Shown: positions 31,446 through 42,072, counted from the stretch's first letter. The stretch is DNA of 64,000 bases from Chlorobaculum sp. MV4-Y (GCF_025244685.1 NZ_CP104202.1:248322-312321), one strand, 5' to 3'. The notes: a model not told the origin generated them from the sequence alone. A program made the numbers and translations.

Positions 31446-32291
31446 CTATTCGTTGGTGAAGTTGTAGAGCATCGCAATTTCTTCGGGCCAGCCCTCGGCG
31501 TTGGGGGTTTCGAGTATCAGCGGTATCTCCTCCAGCGCCGGGTGATGCATGATGTGCGCGAAGGCGTCGATGCCGATCATTCCCTTGCCGAGGCACTCGT
31601 GCCGGTCAACCTTGCTGCCGAGCTTCTGCTTGGCGTCGTTCAGGTGCATTCCCCTCAGATAAGCCATTCCTACCACGCGGTCAAACTCGGCCAGCGTTGC
31701 GTCCAATGCTTCCGGCGTTCTCAAATCGTAGCCACTGGCGAAGAGGTGACAGGTGTCGAGGCAGACGCCGACGCGCGATTTGTCCTCCACCAGTTCGATG
31801 ATTCGCGCCAGATGTTCGAAGCACCAGCCGAGATTACTGCCCTGTCCTGCCGTGTTTTCGATTACCGCCGTCACGCCCGCCGTCGCTTCGAGTGACAGGT
31901 TCACCGACTCGGCGATGATTGCGAGGCAGGCATCTTCGTCAGTCAGATTGAGGTGGCTGCCGGGGTGGAAATTCAGCATCGTGAGCCCGAGCGCTTCGGC
32001 GCGCTGCATTTCGGTGATGAACGCTTTGCGGGACTTTTCGAGCTTGTCGGCTTCGGGCGCGCCGAGGTTGATGAGGTAGCTGTCGTGCGGCAGGATGTGG
32101 CCGGGCAGGAATCCTGCCTCCTCGCAGTTCCGTCGAAACGCTTCGATCGACTCTGTCGAAAGTGGAGCGGAGTGCCACTGGCGCTGGTTGCGGGTGAACA
32201 TGGCGAACGCTTTCGCGCCGATCTTTTGTGCGTTCAGCGGGGCGTTCTCGACGCCTCCGGCAATACTGACATGGGCGCCGACCCGTTTCAT
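31446..32291 (-). CDS. nfo: Endonuclease IV (AP endonuclease)
   Basis: DNA-repair enzyme that cuts at abasic sites, a TIM barrel with three zinc ions. The 281-residue product begins [18 protein letters not shown]. The family metal-binding segments are [37 protein letters not shown] and [11 protein letters not shown]. It is last in the minus-strand run purN-queE-GT2-nfo, 61 bases after the glycosyltransferase gene. Confidence 0.95.
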   Translation of the reverse strand: MKRVGAHVSIAGGVENAPLNAQKIGAKAFAMFTRNQRQWHSAPLSTESIEAFRRNCEEAGFLPGHILPHDSYLINLGAPEADKLEKSRKAFITEMQRAEALGLTMLNFHPGSHLNLTDEDACLAIIAESVNLSLEATAGVTAVIENTAGQGSNLGWCFEHLARIIELVEDKSRVGVCLDTCHLFASGYDLRTPEALDATLAEFDRVVGMAYLRGMHLNDAKQKLGSKVDRHECLGKGMIGIDAFAHIMHHPALEEIPLILETPNAEGWPEEIAMLYNFTNE

Positions 32292-32352
32292 AGTTCGTCT
32301 GGTTTGGAGGTTTTCGTGAATCAGAGGCTAACGACGATCTGCCATCGAAGGT

Positions 32353-33339
32353 TCAATCGGTCAGTTTTTCCACGATCTCGTCCGGCAGGTTCGCCGTCCG
32401 GCGGATCGACCACCCGCCGTTGCGCGATGGCCGGGTCGAGAGCATCTCGCCGAGCAGGCCGGTCGAGAAGAATTGCACGCCGAGGATGATGAGCAGTATG
32501 CCGAGGAACAGAATCGGCCGGTTGCCCGCCGGTTTGTCGAAAACGTACTTTTCGATGGTGACGTAAAGGCTGATACAGAGGCCAAAGAAAAAACTGCCGA
32601 GGCTCATCATGCCGAAAAAGTGCATCGGACGTTTGAGGTAGCGGGTAATGAACATCACCGAAAGGAAATCAAACAGGCCGGGCAGGAACCGCGATGCTCC
32701 GAACTTGCTTTCGCCGAACTTGCGAGCGTGGTGCATGACGGGAATTTCGGTGACGCGGAATCCTTTCCACTTTGCCAGCACCGGAATATAGCGGTGCATT
32801 TCGCCGTGCAGGTCGAGTGAAGCGACGAGTTCGCGGCTGTAGCCTTTCAGGCCGCAGTTGAAGTCGTGCAGCGGGATGCCGCTGAAGATGCGCGTCGTCA
32901 GGTTGAAGAGCTTCGAAGGTATGGTTTTGCTCATCGGGTCGTTCCGTTCCCGCTTCCATCCGCTCACCAGGTCGAACCCTTCGTTCATTTTCAGAACAAG
33001 GCTGGTGATCTCCCGAGGATCGTCCTGCATGTCGGCGTCGATGGTCACGACCACATCGCCCGACGCAGCGCGGAAGCCCGCCGAGAGTGCCTCGGTTTTT
33101 CCGTAATTCCGTCGGAATGAGATGAGGCGAATCTCCGGTTTCCCGGCAATCAGCTCTTCGATCACCTTGTCGGAGCCGTCGGTCGAACCGTCATCGATCA
33201 TGATCACCTCGAAACTGAAGGGTGCATCGAAGCATCGCGCCAGATCGGGACTGTTCAGCGCTGCGAACAGTTGGGTGCACAGCTCGGGGAGCGACTCCCG
33301 CTCGTTGTAGAGCGGCACGATGACGGAGAGGCTCGTCAT
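32353..33339 (-). CDS. Family 2 glycosyltransferase with two C-terminal membrane spans
   Basis: A 328-residue GT-A enzyme of the DPM/GtrB/ArnC type, which transfers sugars to a polyprenyl phosphate or similar lipid on the cytoplasmic face. It begins SLSVIVPLYNERESLPELC and has the nucleotide-binding MIDDGSTDGS and the metal-binding TIDADMQDDP. Two membrane spans near the end (about residues 235-295) anchor it. The start codon directly abuts the queE stop, so the two are translated together. The sugar and acceptor cannot be told from sequence. Confidence 0.9.
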   Translation of the reverse strand: MTSLSVIVPLYNERESLPELCTQLFAALNSPDLARCFDAPFSFEVIMIDDGSTDGSDKVIEELIAGKPEIRLISFRRNYGKTEALSAGFRAASGDVVVTIDADMQDDPREITSLVLKMNEGFDLVSGWKRERNDPMSKTIPSKLFNLTTRIFSGIPLHDFNCGLKGYSRELVASLDLHGEMHRYIPVLAKWKGFRVTEIPVMHHARKFGESKFGASRFLPGLFDFLSVMFITRYLKRPMHFFGMMSLGSFFFGLCISLYVTIEKYVFDKPAGNRPILFLGILLIILGVQFFSTGLLGEMLSTRPSRNGGWSIRRTANLPDEIVEKLTD

Positions 33340-34002
33340 TTATACACCTCGAGCGTCGGGTTGCCAGATGTACTTGTGCAGCTGGAGCTGCATCCGCACC
33401 GGGAGGCGGTCGCAGAGAATCCACTCAGCGAGGAGGCGCGGTTCGAGCTGGCCGAACACCGGGCCGAAGATGATCGAGCACTTGCCGAGGATGCCGTGCC
33501 CGGCGATATACGATTTTGCCCACAGGTAATCCGCCTCCGAGGCTACGACGATCTTGAATTCGAAGCGTTCCGGCTCGTTGAGGGCGAGTGTGAAGTTGGC
33601 GGCGCAATTATGCTCCATGACTCCCGACGACGGCGCCTTGATGTCGATGATCGCGTGCACGCGCGGATCGACGCGATCCACCGGCAGGAAGCCGCCTGTT
33701 TCGAGTAGCACCGCTGGATGCCGATCGCAGAGTTCGGTGAGCAGCTCGAAGGCGCCCGGCTGGAGCAGCGGCTCGCCGCCGGTCACTTCAACGCACGGCG
33801 CGTCGAACGCCAGCACGCGCTGCACGATTTCGTCAACCGTCATCGTTGTGCCTTGCTTCTCAGCATATGCCGTGTCGCAGTAGCGGCATCCGTGGCCGCA
33901 TCCCGCGAGCCGCACGAAACCGCATGGCCAGCCCGCAAAGGACGACTCGCCCTGGATCGAGTGGAAAATCTCGCTGATGTGGAGGGTCGTTTCCGTGCTC
34001 AT
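33340..34002 (-). CDS. queE: 7-carboxy-7-deazaguanine synthase (radical SAM)
   Basis: QueE makes the ring system of queuosine and archaeosine precursors. The 220-residue protein has the radical-SAM cluster motif as GCGHGCRYCDTAYA (Cys-x3-Cys-x2-Cys) and the GGEPLLQ motif. The opening EIFHSIQGESSFAGWPCGFV is the family signature. Its start overlaps the purN stop by four bases (ATGA). Together with queG at 36976-37908 it shows that this organism modifies tRNA with queuosine, at least in part by its own synthesis. Confidence 0.94.
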   Translation of the reverse strand: MSTETTLHISEIFHSIQGESSFAGWPCGFVRLAGCGHGCRYCDTAYAEKQGTTMTVDEIVQRVLAFDAPCVEVTGGEPLLQPGAFELLTELCDRHPAVLLETGGFLPVDRVDPRVHAIIDIKAPSSGVMEHNCAANFTLALNEPERFEFKIVVASEADYLWAKSYIAGHGILGKCSIIFGPVFGQLEPRLLAEWILCDRLPVRMQLQLHKYIWQPDARGV

Positions 34003-34597
34003 GGCTGCTCGTCAAGCAGTTTTTCGAGCGCGGCGGGGTAGAGGCGATGCTCGCACCGGAGCACCCGCTCGGCCAGCGTTTCCGCGGTGTCGCCCGGCAG
34101 CACCGGCACATGGTTCTGCATGATGATCCGGCCCTTGTCGTACTCCTCGTTCACGAAGTGCACCGTCGCGCCGCTCCGGGTTTCGCCGGATTCGATCACC
34201 GCTTCGTGCACGCGCATTCCGTACATCCCGTGCCCGCCGAACTGCGGCAGCAGCGATGGATGGATGTTCACGATCTTCTCGGGGTAGGCAGCAATCACCG
34301 CGTCCGGAATCTTGCGCAGATACCCGGCAAGCAGAATCATGTCGATCTGCCGTTCCTGTAACGCCGAAAGCATTGCATGGGCGAAATCGTCATTCGTGCC
34401 GAACTGTTTTTCCGAGAGGTGCAGGGTCTCGATACCATACTCTTTCGCGAAATCGACCGCGCCGCACTGCGAGCGATTCGACAGGCAAAGCACGATTTCC
34501 GCGGGCAGCTCGTGTTCGATGATCGCGTGGAACAGCGCCTTGAAGTTCGAGCCCGTTCCCGAGCAGAATACCGCCAACCGTTTTTCTTGTCACTCAT
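33999..34597 (-). CDS. purN: Phosphoribosylglycinamide formyltransferase (frameshifted near start)
   Basis: Third step of purine synthesis, moving a formyl group from 10-formyl-THF to GAR. The body reads AVFCSGTGSNFKALFHAI, NIHPSLLPQFGG (active-site Asn and His) and SGATVHFVNEEYDKGRII. In the given sequence the only in-frame start is a poor TTG at 34577. One added base in the 5-T run 34581-34585 extends the frame to ATG at 34597 as MSDKKKRLAVFCSG, a normal PurN N-terminus. I therefore place the start at 34597. It is first in the run purN-queE-GT2-nfo and divergent from purH. Confidence 0.9.
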
Positions 34598-34799
34598 GCA
34601 GATCGCGTACAAAGGATTTCGTGAATTTCCTCTAATATGCACCCGAACGCTGCTTTTTTCAAGCTGAAAGGTTCCCGGTGAACGGTTCGGTTGGGAGTGT
34701 GCTTTGCGCGGAGTCGCAGTTCTCCGGTCGGTATAATCGCGGATTTTTGTAAATTCCCGGTCTATTTTTGCTTTCCGAACACAACACAACTCTCTGCTC

Positions 34800-36371
34800 A
34801 TGCTTGATCCTGTCATCAAACGGGCGCTCGTTTCCGTTTCCGACAAAACCGGCATCGTCGATTTCTGCCGTGAACTGGCCTCGATGGGTGTCGAAATTTT
34901 CTCCACCGGTGGTACGCTGAAGGCGCTTCAAGATGCCGGTATCGCCGCGCAATCCATCTCGACCATCACCGGTTTTCCGGAAATCATGGACGGCAGGGTC
35001 AAAACGCTTCACCCGAAAATCCACGGCGGCCTGCTTGCCGTGCGTGACAATGCCGAGCATCAGCAGGCTGCGCGCGAGAACGGCATCGAGTTCATCGACC
35101 TTGTGGCGGTAAACCTCTATCCCTTCGAGGCGACCATTGCCAAGCCGGACGTGAGCTTCGAGGAGGCGATCGAAAATATCGACATCGGCGGCCCGTCGAT
35201 GCTGCGCAGCGCGGCGAAGAATAACGAGTCGGTCACGGTGATCACCGATGCCGCCGATTACGCCACCGTGCTTGAAGAAATGAAGTCCAACGGCGGCGCG
35301 ACCACGAGGGCGACCCGCCTGACGCTCGCGGCGAAGGTCTATGCGCTCACCTCGCGCTACGACACGGCCATCGCGGCTTACATGGCCAAAGCTGCTGGAA
35401 TCGAGTCCGCCGCCGATACGATGACCGTCCGGCTCGAAAAAGAGCTGGGGATGCGTTACGGCGAGAACCCGCACCAGAGCGCCGGACTTTATAAAATGGA
35501 CGACGGTAACGGAGTGCGCTCGTTCGGCGCGATTTTCGAGAAGCTGCACGGTAAAGAGTTGTCGTACAACAACATGCTCGATATCGCTGCCGCAACTGAC
35601 CTCATCGAGGAGTTCCGCGGTGAAGAGCCGTCGGTGGTGATCGTCAAGCACACCAACCCGTGCGGCGTCGCGCAGGCTCCGACGCTCTGCAAGGCGTACC
35701 GCAAGGCCTTCTCGACCGACACGCAGGCCCCGTTCGGCGGCATCATCGCTTTCAACCGTTCGCTCGACATGGAGACGGCCAACGCGGTCAACGAAATCTT
35801 CACCGAAATCCTCATCGCTCCGGCCTTCGAGGAGGGCGTGCTCGATCTGCTCATGAAGAAGAAGGATCGCCGCCTCGTGCTCCAGAAGCAGCCGCTGCCG
35901 AAAGCGGGCTGGGAGTTCAAGTCCACGCCGTTCGGAATGCTCGTGCAGGAGCGCGACAGCAAGATGGTCACCCCCGAAGAGCTGACAGTGGTGACGAAGC
36001 GCCAGCCGACCGAGGAAGAGCTGGCTGACCTGATGTTTGCCTGGAAGATTGCCCGCCACATCAAATCCAACACGATTCTCTACGTCAAGAACCGCCAGAC
36101 CTTTGGTGTTGGCGCAGGCCAGATGTCGCGAGTCGATTCTTCGAAGATCGCCCGCTGGAAAGCCTCGGAAGTGGGCCTCGATTTGAAAGGCTCGGTCGTC
36201 GCCTCCGACGCCTTCTTCCCCTTCGCCGACGGCCTTCTCGCCGCTGCCGAAGCCGGAGTGACCGCCGTCATCCAGCCCGGGGGCTCGATCCGCGACAACG
36301 AAGTCATAGAAGCAGCCGACGCGAACAATTTGGCGATGGTGTTTACCGGCATGAGGCACTTCAAGCACTGA
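34800..36371 (+). CDS. purH: Bifunctional AICAR transformylase / IMP cyclohydrolase
   Basis: Last two steps to IMP. The 523-residue protein starts with the MGS-like cyclohydrolase domain ([39 protein letters not shown]). It continues with the transformylase domain ([31 protein letters not shown]). Length and motifs are complete. It is divergent from purN, so the 200 bases between them hold both promoters. Confidence 0.97.
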   Translation: MLDPVIKRALVSVSDKTGIVDFCRELASMGVEIFSTGGTLKALQDAGIAAQSISTITGFPEIMDGRVKTLHPKIHGGLLAVRDNAEHQQAARENGIEFIDLVAVNLYPFEATIAKPDVSFEEAIENIDIGGPSMLRSAAKNNESVTVITDAADYATVLEEMKSNGGATTRATRLTLAAKVYALTSRYDTAIAAYMAKAAGIESAADTMTVRLEKELGMRYGENPHQSAGLYKMDDGNGVRSFGAIFEKLHGKELSYNNMLDIAAATDLIEEFRGEEPSVVIVKHTNPCGVAQAPTLCKAYRKAFSTDTQAPFGGIIAFNRSLDMETANAVNEIFTEILIAPAFEEGVLDLLMKKKDRRLVLQKQPLPKAGWEFKSTPFGMLVQERDSKMVTPEELTVVTKRQPTEEELADLMFAWKIARHIKSNTILYVKNRQTFGVGAGQMSRVDSSKIARWKASEVGLDLKGSVVASDAFFPFADGLLAAAEAGVTAVIQPGGSIRDNEVIEAADANNLAMVFTGMRHFKH

Positions 36372-36407
36372 GGTAGCGAGACGGGACATAGAACTGCAAA
36401 GGCAACA

Positions 36408-36445
36408 GGGACAGTGCAATGAGCGTTGTTCCTGCTCCCTTTTTT
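36408..36445 (+). terminator. Probable terminator of purH
   Basis: GGGACAG (36408-36414) pairs with CTGCTCCC (36432-36439, one bulged base), with extra pairing of GCAA with TTGT inside. Six T follow directly (36440-36445). Confidence 0.6.
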
Positions 36446-36480
36446 ACTTTCTGAGCGATGCCAGTCAGGCCCGCATCTTC

Positions 36481-36966
36481 TCACACAAATCTCACCACTA
36501 AAAACACCCCGACCATAACAAACGCCACGGCGACCCGTACGGCGATGCCGATGGCCATGCCGATCCAGACTCCGAATCCTGCTGTGCTGGCTGTGCGGAG
36601 GTCTTTCTGGGCGTAGAGTTCGCCGAGGACGGCTCCGATGAAAGGCCCGATGATGATTCCGGGCAGACTGAAAAGGAGGCCGGTCACGGTGCCGATTGCT
36701 GCGCCGATGACGCCGTATTTGCCTGCGCCGAAACGTTTTGCGCCGAAAAGTCCGGCGAAGAAATCGATGAGGTAAGCCGCCGCGGTGAGCACGCCAAGAA
36801 TGGTGATCGTGCCCCAGCCGACGTAGGCGAAGTTTTCCGCCCAGGCGGCGAAAACAAGACCGGCGAAGATCAGCAGAACGCCTGGTAATGCTGGCAGCAC
36901 AAGGCCTGCGAATCCGGCGATAAGCAGGAGGGCGGAGGTGATCCAGAGAATGGTGGTGGTGTCCAT
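36481..36966 (-). CDS. DUF456 membrane protein
   Basis: A 161-residue hydrophobic protein with about four or five spans and many glycines. The sequence [20 protein letters not shown] and [19 protein letters not shown] are the paired glycine-rich segments of DUF456, a family of unknown function. It starts 9 bases after the queG stop on the minus strand, so it is co-transcribed with queG. Confidence 0.85.
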   Translation of the reverse strand: MDTTTILWITSALLLIAGFAGLVLPALPGVLLIFAGLVFAAWAENFAYVGWGTITILGVLTAAAYLIDFFAGLFGAKRFGAGKYGVIGAAIGTVTGLLFSLPGIIIGPFIGAVLGELYAQKDLRTASTAGFGVWIGMAIGIAVRVAVAFVMVGVFLVVRFV

Positions 36967-36975
36967 GATGAACTA

Positions 36976-37908
36976 CTATTTGTTCGTTTTTGCAAGTACC
37001 GCTCTTGCATTTCGTTTCAGTCGCTTGATGCCAAGGCGGAGGACTGGGGTTCCGGCGAAAAGCTTCCGGAATTGCGAGTTGGTGAGCTCGAGGGCTTGCT
37101 GAGGGGTAAGGTTGACGAGTTCCTCTTTTGGCTGAAAGCCGGAGTACGCGCTATCAACGCCAATGGTGTTGTGTGGGCAGGCGTCGAGGCAGTGGTCGCA
37201 GCCGTAGAGCCAGCCTTCGGTCATCGCCGATTCCTCGTCGGTGAAGTCGCGTTTCAGCTCTATCGTCAGGTATGAAATGCAGCGGGTAGCGTCGAGTTTG
37301 CCGGGGGCGATGAGCGCTCCGGTGGGGCAGGCGTCGAGGCAGGCAGTGCAGCCCTCGCAGGGGTTCCATTCGAGTGGTGTGTCGGGTTTGAGTTCGAGGT
37401 CGAGCAGCAGCTCACCGAGGAAAATTCGCGAGCCGTAACCGGGCACGATGAGCAGCGAGTTTTTGCCGGCGCGCCCGATTCCGGCGGCTTCGCCCCAGCC
37501 TGTTTCGAGCACGGGCAAGCTGTCCACACAGGCTCGTCCGTGGACCGGTTGCGCGCAGATCGAACGGATGAAATCGAGCAGCTCATGGAGCAGGTCACCG
37601 ACCACGCGGTGGTAGTCCGCCATGACGGCGTAGCCGGAGATTGCGCCGGACTTTACAGGCGCGGGCCACGGCAAAGCGACGGAGATGACGGTTTTTACGC
37701 CGGGCAGAAGCAGTTCTGGATTGGCGCGTGCTTCGAGGCCGGTTTCGAGGTAGCCCATCTCGCCGTGCCGCTTCTCGTCGATCATTGTGCGATACTTCTC
37801 CAGCGCTTCGGAAAGCGGCATTGCGTCAGCAAACCCGGCGGCGCAAAAGCCGAATTCGAGGGCTTTCCGGCGGATCACTCCTTTTAAATCATTGAGCGTT
37901 TCAGACAT
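36976..37908 (-). CDS. queG: Epoxyqueuosine reductase
   Basis: QueG reduces epoxyqueuosine to queuosine in tRNA, using cobalamin and two [4Fe-4S] clusters. The clusters are seen in [15 protein letters not shown] and [31 protein letters not shown] at 37908 was chosen as start; a longer frame to 37941 is open but unlikely. The length of 310 residues fits the short form of the family, which lacks the HEAT-repeat tail. The spacing to the next gene suggests a queG-DUF456 operon. Confidence 0.93.
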   Translation of the reverse strand: MSETLNDLKGVIRRKALEFGFCAAGFADAMPLSEALEKYRTMIDEKRHGEMGYLETGLEARANPELLLPGVKTVISVALPWPAPVKSGAISGYAVMADYHRVVGDLLHELLDFIRSICAQPVHGRACVDSLPVLETGWGEAAGIGRAGKNSLLIVPGYGSRIFLGELLLDLELKPDTPLEWNPCEGCTACLDACPTGALIAPGKLDATRCISYLTIELKRDFTDEESAMTEGWLYGCDHCLDACPHNTIGVDSAYSGFQPKEELVNLTPQQALELTNSQFRKLFAGTPVLRLGIKRLKRNARAVLAKTNK

Positions 37909-38011
37909 CGTTGATTGCTTCCCGGTTGCGATATCATCCAATAATGCTTAAATATACGAGTCAACTTCACGTAGTTGTTCCGCAATCTTTCGAACCGCCA
38001 CTACTTCCCTC

Positions 38012-39955
38012 ATGCAGCGACGCGAGTTTTTCCAGCATTTTCTCAAACGCGCCAGTATCGGCGCGGGCGCATTGACCGCCGCAACTGCCAGTCTTGTCGG
38101 CTATTACCAACCGCGCAAGGCGGTGTTCGACACCTCCGGCAAGAACAACTCAGAGCTGCCCGAGAAGCTGACGACGCCGAAGAAGGCGGTGGTGATCGGC
38201 GGCGGTCTGGCTGGCATCAGCTCGGCGCTGGAGCTGGCGCGGCGGAACTTCGAGGTGACGCTGGTCGAGGCCTCGCCTTCACTTGGCGGCAAGTTGACTG
38301 GCTGGCCTATCGAGGCGCTTGGCGAGCGGTTTCCGGTAGAGCACGGCTTTCACGGCTTTTTCGATCAGTACTACAACCTCAACGAAATGTTCGCCTCGGC
38401 GGGCATCGGCAGCGAGATGTTCACCGCTTCACCCGGCTATCCGGTCATTTTCAGCGACCGGCAGGTGGAGGTGTTCGGTCAGACGCCCAAGTGGTTTCCT
38501 TTCAACATCCTGTCGGTGGTGCAGCAGTCCAAACGGCTCGATATCGCCTCGTTCCTAAAGGACTACCCCGGTCTGTGGCCGGTCATCAGCATGTTCCGCT
38601 ACCAGTATGACCGCACCTTTCATGACTGGGACAGCATCGATTTCATGACCTACTGCAAGCGCGGCGAGGTGCTTCCGGCTTTCATCGACACGGTGCTGCA
38701 CCCGTTTTCGGACGCCACGATGAACCGCATGGAGGTGCTTTCGGCAGCCGAGGCGATACGCTATTTCCATTTCTACTTTATGGGCAGTCCGGAGGGGTTG
38801 TCGTTCAGAATCACCACGAAGGATTGCATGAGTGCCCTCATCGATCCGCTGGAGAAGAAGCTAATGTCGATGGGCGTGCGGGTGCTGAAAGGGCAAAAGG
38901 TGCAGAACCTCGCGATGCAGGATGGGCGCGTCAAATCGGTGCGTCTCGCTGGCACGGGGGCTGCGAGCGGCGCGATTGCTTCGATTCCGAAGCGCGAGGT
39001 ACCGGTGACGGGGTGGCTGCAACATACCTCCGAAGCGGGGATTCCGATGCTCGTGGCGCGGCTCGGCGCGGCGTGGGTGGCCCTCGACGGGCGCTGTACT
39101 CACATGGGGTGTCCGGTGGCTCCCGAGGCTGGAACGGGCGGCTTTCACTGCCCTTGCCACGATGGCCGCTTCAACGCCGAAGGGGTGCCGGTCAGCGGCC
39201 CGCCGAAAGCGCCGCTCGCCAGGCTCGACGTGCGTGAAGCGGGGGAGATGCTCGTTATCGAACAGGCTTCGACAGCCTCGTCATCGGTGGTCGTTACCGC
39301 CGAAGAGCTGCCGTGCGACTACTGCGTCGTGGCTTCGGACGTGCGCGGCACTCGCGAGCTGATCGCCGGTAGCCAGCCCGACAACCGCGATTTCGCCGGA
39401 CGGGTGGCTGCGCTTGGCGAGGCCGATCCCTACGTCGTCTGGCGCGTTTGGCTCGACCGTCCGCTTCCGTCCGCCGACTTCCCGTTCTATACCGTGTCGG
39501 GCTACACCTACACCGACTCGATCACCTTCTATTCGAGCTTCCAGCAGCCCTTCATCGACTGGGCGAAGCGCATCGGCGGCTGCGTCGTCGAGCTGCACGC
39601 TTACGCCGTCGCGCCGCAAGACATTCGCCCCGAGCCGGAGATCCGCGCTGCGATGCTGCAAGAGCTGTACGCTATGTTTCCGGAGTCGAAAGGCGCCACG
39701 ATCCGGCACGAAATTTTCATGATGCAATCCAACTTCACCCGCTGGGCCCCCGGCGACCACGCCACAAGACCGGGTGTCGAAACGCCCTACGCGAACCTTT
39801 TCCTCGCGGGCGACTGGGTAAGCACCAATGCCCCGGTTTTCCTGATGGAAGCCGCCGCTTTCACAGGCCGACAGGCGGCGAACGCCATTGCCGCGAAAGA
39901 GTCGCTACGGCAAAGGCCATTGCCGATTGTGCCGATGGACGGGATCTTTGCTTAG
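38012..39955 (+). CDS. crtU: CrtU-type carotene desaturase/aromatase with inserted Rieske domain
   Basis: FAD-dependent enzyme that converts the beta-ring of gamma-carotene into the aromatic phi-ring of chlorobactene. The 647-residue protein opens with a twin-arginine-like segment (MQRREFFQHFLKRAS and a hydrophobic run). The FAD dinucleotide motif follows: VVIGGGLAGISSALELARR, then GGKLTGWP. A Rieske [2Fe-2S] domain sits inside the FAD protein at about residues 325-425, with CTHMGC (C362, H364) and CPCHDG (C380, H383). The C-terminal FAD segment is NLFLAGDWVSTNAPVFLMEA. CrtU from green sulfur bacteria is, as I recall, known to contain such a Rieske motif. The gene stands alone. Confidence 0.9.
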   Translation: MQRREFFQHFLKRASIGAGALTAATASLVGYYQPRKAVFDTSGKNNSELPEKLTTPKKAVVIGGGLAGISSALELARRNFEVTLVEASPSLGGKLTGWPIEALGERFPVEHGFHGFFDQYYNLNEMFASAGIGSEMFTASPGYPVIFSDRQVEVFGQTPKWFPFNILSVVQQSKRLDIASFLKDYPGLWPVISMFRYQYDRTFHDWDSIDFMTYCKRGEVLPAFIDTVLHPFSDATMNRMEVLSAAEAIRYFHFYFMGSPEGLSFRITTKDCMSALIDPLEKKLMSMGVRVLKGQKVQNLAMQDGRVKSVRLAGTGAASGAIASIPKREVPVTGWLQHTSEAGIPMLVARLGAAWVALDGRCTHMGCPVAPEAGTGGFHCPCHDGRFNAEGVPVSGPPKAPLARLDVREAGEMLVIEQASTASSSVVVTAEELPCDYCVVASDVRGTRELIAGSQPDNRDFAGRVAALGEADPYVVWRVWLDRPLPSADFPFYTVSGYTYTDSITFYSSFQQPFIDWAKRIGGCVVELHAYAVAPQDIRPEPEIRAAMLQELYAMFPESKGATIRHEIFMMQSNFTRWAPGDHATRPGVETPYANLFLAGDWVSTNAPVFLMEAAAFTGRQAANAIAAKESLRQRPLPIVPMDGIFA

Positions 39956-40006
39956 AACAGAAATTGGGATCAAAATCGAAAGGAAAAATCTCAAAAGCAG
40001 AATTTC

Positions 40007-41152
40007 TTATCTCCCCTCAAGGCACTCCACCACCGTGTCGTGCAGCACGGGTCGGAACTTGCGAATCCTGATATTCTCCGGCGTCGGCCAAACTCTGTTG
40101 CTTAACAGAATTACCGCTAAATCTTTTTCCGGATCGACCCAGATGCTTGTGCCGGTAAAGCCGAGGTGGCCCCAGGAGTTGGAAGAGAAGTAGTGGCCTG
40201 CGGATGATTTCCCTCCCGGGGTGACCAGGTCCCAGCCAAGCGCTCTCGGGGTATCGCCTCGTTCCCGGAAGCGTTTGACCGTCGAGGCTTTGATGTAGCG
40301 CTTGCCGTCGAGTTGGCCTCCGTTCATCAGCATTTTCACCATTTTCGTCAGGTCACCGGTCGTGGTGAAGAGCCCCGCGTGGCCTGAGATGCCCCCGAGC
40401 AGCGCGGCGTTCTGGTCGTTGACGAGCGGACGCGGGCGCGGAAGCTTCCAGATGCCATCCTCGCCGGTTGGCGCGATGCGAGCGGCAAGTGACAGTGGCG
40501 GTGTGAACATGGTCGAATTCATGGTGAGCGGCGCGGCGAAGCGGGTGTGAAAGTTGGCCGCGAGGCTTTTGCCCGTGATCTGTTCGACGATGCTACCGAG
40601 CAGAATGAAGTTCAGGTCGCTGTACTCGGTCTTCGCGCCCGGTACGGATACGACAGAGTCGCGGTCGATGGCTTGCAGCGCCTCCTCGCGAGTGGCGCAG
40701 GTTTCGGCGAAGTAGGTGTGTGCCCGAAGTCCCGAGGTGTGGCGCATGAGCTGCTCGATGGTGATTCGCTCCTTGCCGTTGCAGGCGAATCCGGGCCGGT
40801 AACGGCTGACGGGGGCGCGCAGGTCAAGCGAGTCGCGCTCGACGAGCTGCATGGCGATGCTGGTGGTGACAACCGCCTTGGTGAGCGATGCAGCGTCGTA
40901 GATTGTTGTTGTGTCCGCAGGAGCGCTGTGCGGATCGTAGGTTAAGTGACCGAACGCTTTGTGGAACACTGTTTTGCCCCGGTAGATCACCGCGAGGCTC
41001 GCGCCGGGGAAGACGCTATCGCGCACGGCCCCATTCATGAGCGTATCGAGCTTTCTGAAATCCGTCGCATCTGCGTTAGCCGGAACGGCAGTCGCCATCA
41101 GCAGAATAGCTACGCAAGCGCAGGCGGTAATGAGTTTCCGGAACAGGCGCAT
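40007..41152 (-). CDS. Exported serine hydrolase (class C beta-lactamase fold)
   Basis: The 381-residue protein has a signal peptide (MRLFRKLITACACVAILLMA then ANADA) and the penicillin-binding/beta-lactamase class C fold. The nucleophile motif S-x-x-K is seen as SLTK in DAASLTKAVV, and the Y-x-N motif as YSDLN. The HLGFTGTS segment takes the place of the K-T-G motif. It may act on peptidoglycan peptides or esters. It lies 17 bases after mlaD and so appears to be the last gene of the lipid-transport operon. Confidence 0.87.
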   Translation of the reverse strand: MRLFRKLITACACVAILLMATAVPANADATDFRKLDTLMNGAVRDSVFPGASLAVIYRGKTVFHKAFGHLTYDPHSAPADTTTIYDAASLTKAVVTTSIAMQLVERDSLDLRAPVSRYRPGFACNGKERITIEQLMRHTSGLRAHTYFAETCATREEALQAIDRDSVVSVPGAKTEYSDLNFILLGSIVEQITGKSLAANFHTRFAAPLTMNSTMFTPPLSLAARIAPTGEDGIWKLPRPRPLVNDQNAALLGGISGHAGLFTTTGDLTKMVKMLMNGGQLDGKRYIKASTVKRFRERGDTPRALGWDLVTPGGKSSAGHYFSSNSWGHLGFTGTSIWVDPEKDLAVILLSNRVWPTPENIRIRKFRPVLHDTVVECLEGR

Positions 41153-41169
41153 AAGCGTTCGGGATGCGG

Positions 41170-42048
41170 TCAGAAGAGCGTGAAGCGCACGTACCGGTTC
41201 GGCCTCTTCTTCAGATCGATGAGCAGGGTGTCGAGCGAAATCAGCGTCTTGCTTAGGTTGTTATAAAGCGCCGGATCGCTGTTGAGCTTGCCGAGCGTGC
41301 CCTTACCTTCGTTGAGCTGCTTCATCAGCGTTTCGGTTTCGGCGGCGGCGTTTTTCAGGTTCACGATGGTCTGCTCGGTGTTGTCGGCCAGTGACTTGTC
41401 GTTGATCAGCTTCGGCAGCAGCCCCTTGCCGTTGTGAAGTTCCGCGCTGACTCTGGTCAGCTCGTCCGAACTCTTGCGCAGGTTGGCCACGGTTTTTTGC
41501 AGGTCTTCGCCCATCTGTTTGTCTGAAATAAGTCGCCCGGCGGGGCCGTCGCCGTTATTGAGCTTGTCGAGCAACGTATTTAGTTTTTCAACAGTATTTT
41601 TGGCATTGTTGGTAAGACCCGTCAGGCCATCTTCCGGGACGAGCTGGATGAAATCGCCCTCCTTGACCGGTTTGCCGGTGCCAGCCTTGATGTCGATATA
41701 TTTGTCGCCAAGCACGCCGAGGGAGCGGATTGAAGCCTTCGAGTCCTTGGTGACGAGGTTTGCATACTCGTTCTGCAACTTCAGTTCAGCTACCACGAAC
41801 AGCGAGTCGTTCTGTGTGCTGAAGTCGAGTCGCGAGACAGTGCCGATTTTTTTACCCGCGACTGCAACGTAGTTGTTCTCGGCCAGGCCGTTGACGTTGC
41901 TGGTCATGACCTTGATGGTGGTCACGCCGGTGAAAACGCTCGTGTTTTTGCCAATTACCAGGCCGAGATAGGCCGCAAACCCGAGCCCAAGCAGGAAGAA
42001 GATGCCGGTTTTCAGGTCGCTCCATTTCAGTTCTTTCAGATTTCTCAT
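41170..42048 (-). CDS. mlaD: MlaD/MCE-domain substrate-binding protein
   Basis: Inner-membrane-anchored protein with one MCE domain that binds phospholipids for transport between membranes. A single N-terminal span (GIFFLLGLGFAAYLGLVIG) is followed by the MCE domain (VMTSNVNGLAENNYVAVAG, IGTVSRLDF, LGVLGDKYIDI). A long alpha-helical tail of about 140 residues follows, with repeated Asn/Leu/Lys patterns. 292 residues. It belongs to the mlaE-mlaF-mlaD operon. Confidence 0.92.
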   Translation of the reverse strand: MRNLKELKWSDLKTGIFFLLGLGFAAYLGLVIGKNTSVFTGVTTIKVMTSNVNGLAENNYVAVAGKKIGTVSRLDFSTQNDSLFVVAELKLQNEYANLVTKDSKASIRSLGVLGDKYIDIKAGTGKPVKEGDFIQLVPEDGLTGLTNNAKNTVEKLNTLLDKLNNGDGPAGRLISDKQMGEDLQKTVANLRKSSDELTRVSAELHNGKGLLPKLINDKSLADNTEQTIVNLKNAAAETETLMKQLNEGKGTLGKLNSDPALYNNLSKTLISLDTLLIDLKKRPNRYVRFTLF

Positions 42049-42072
42049 GCTATCGCAGGGGTCTTGAAAAAA

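Noticed and set aside
34659..36419. 586-codon minus-strand frame across purH
   Set aside because: Antisense shadow; purH is complete and conserved on the plus strand.
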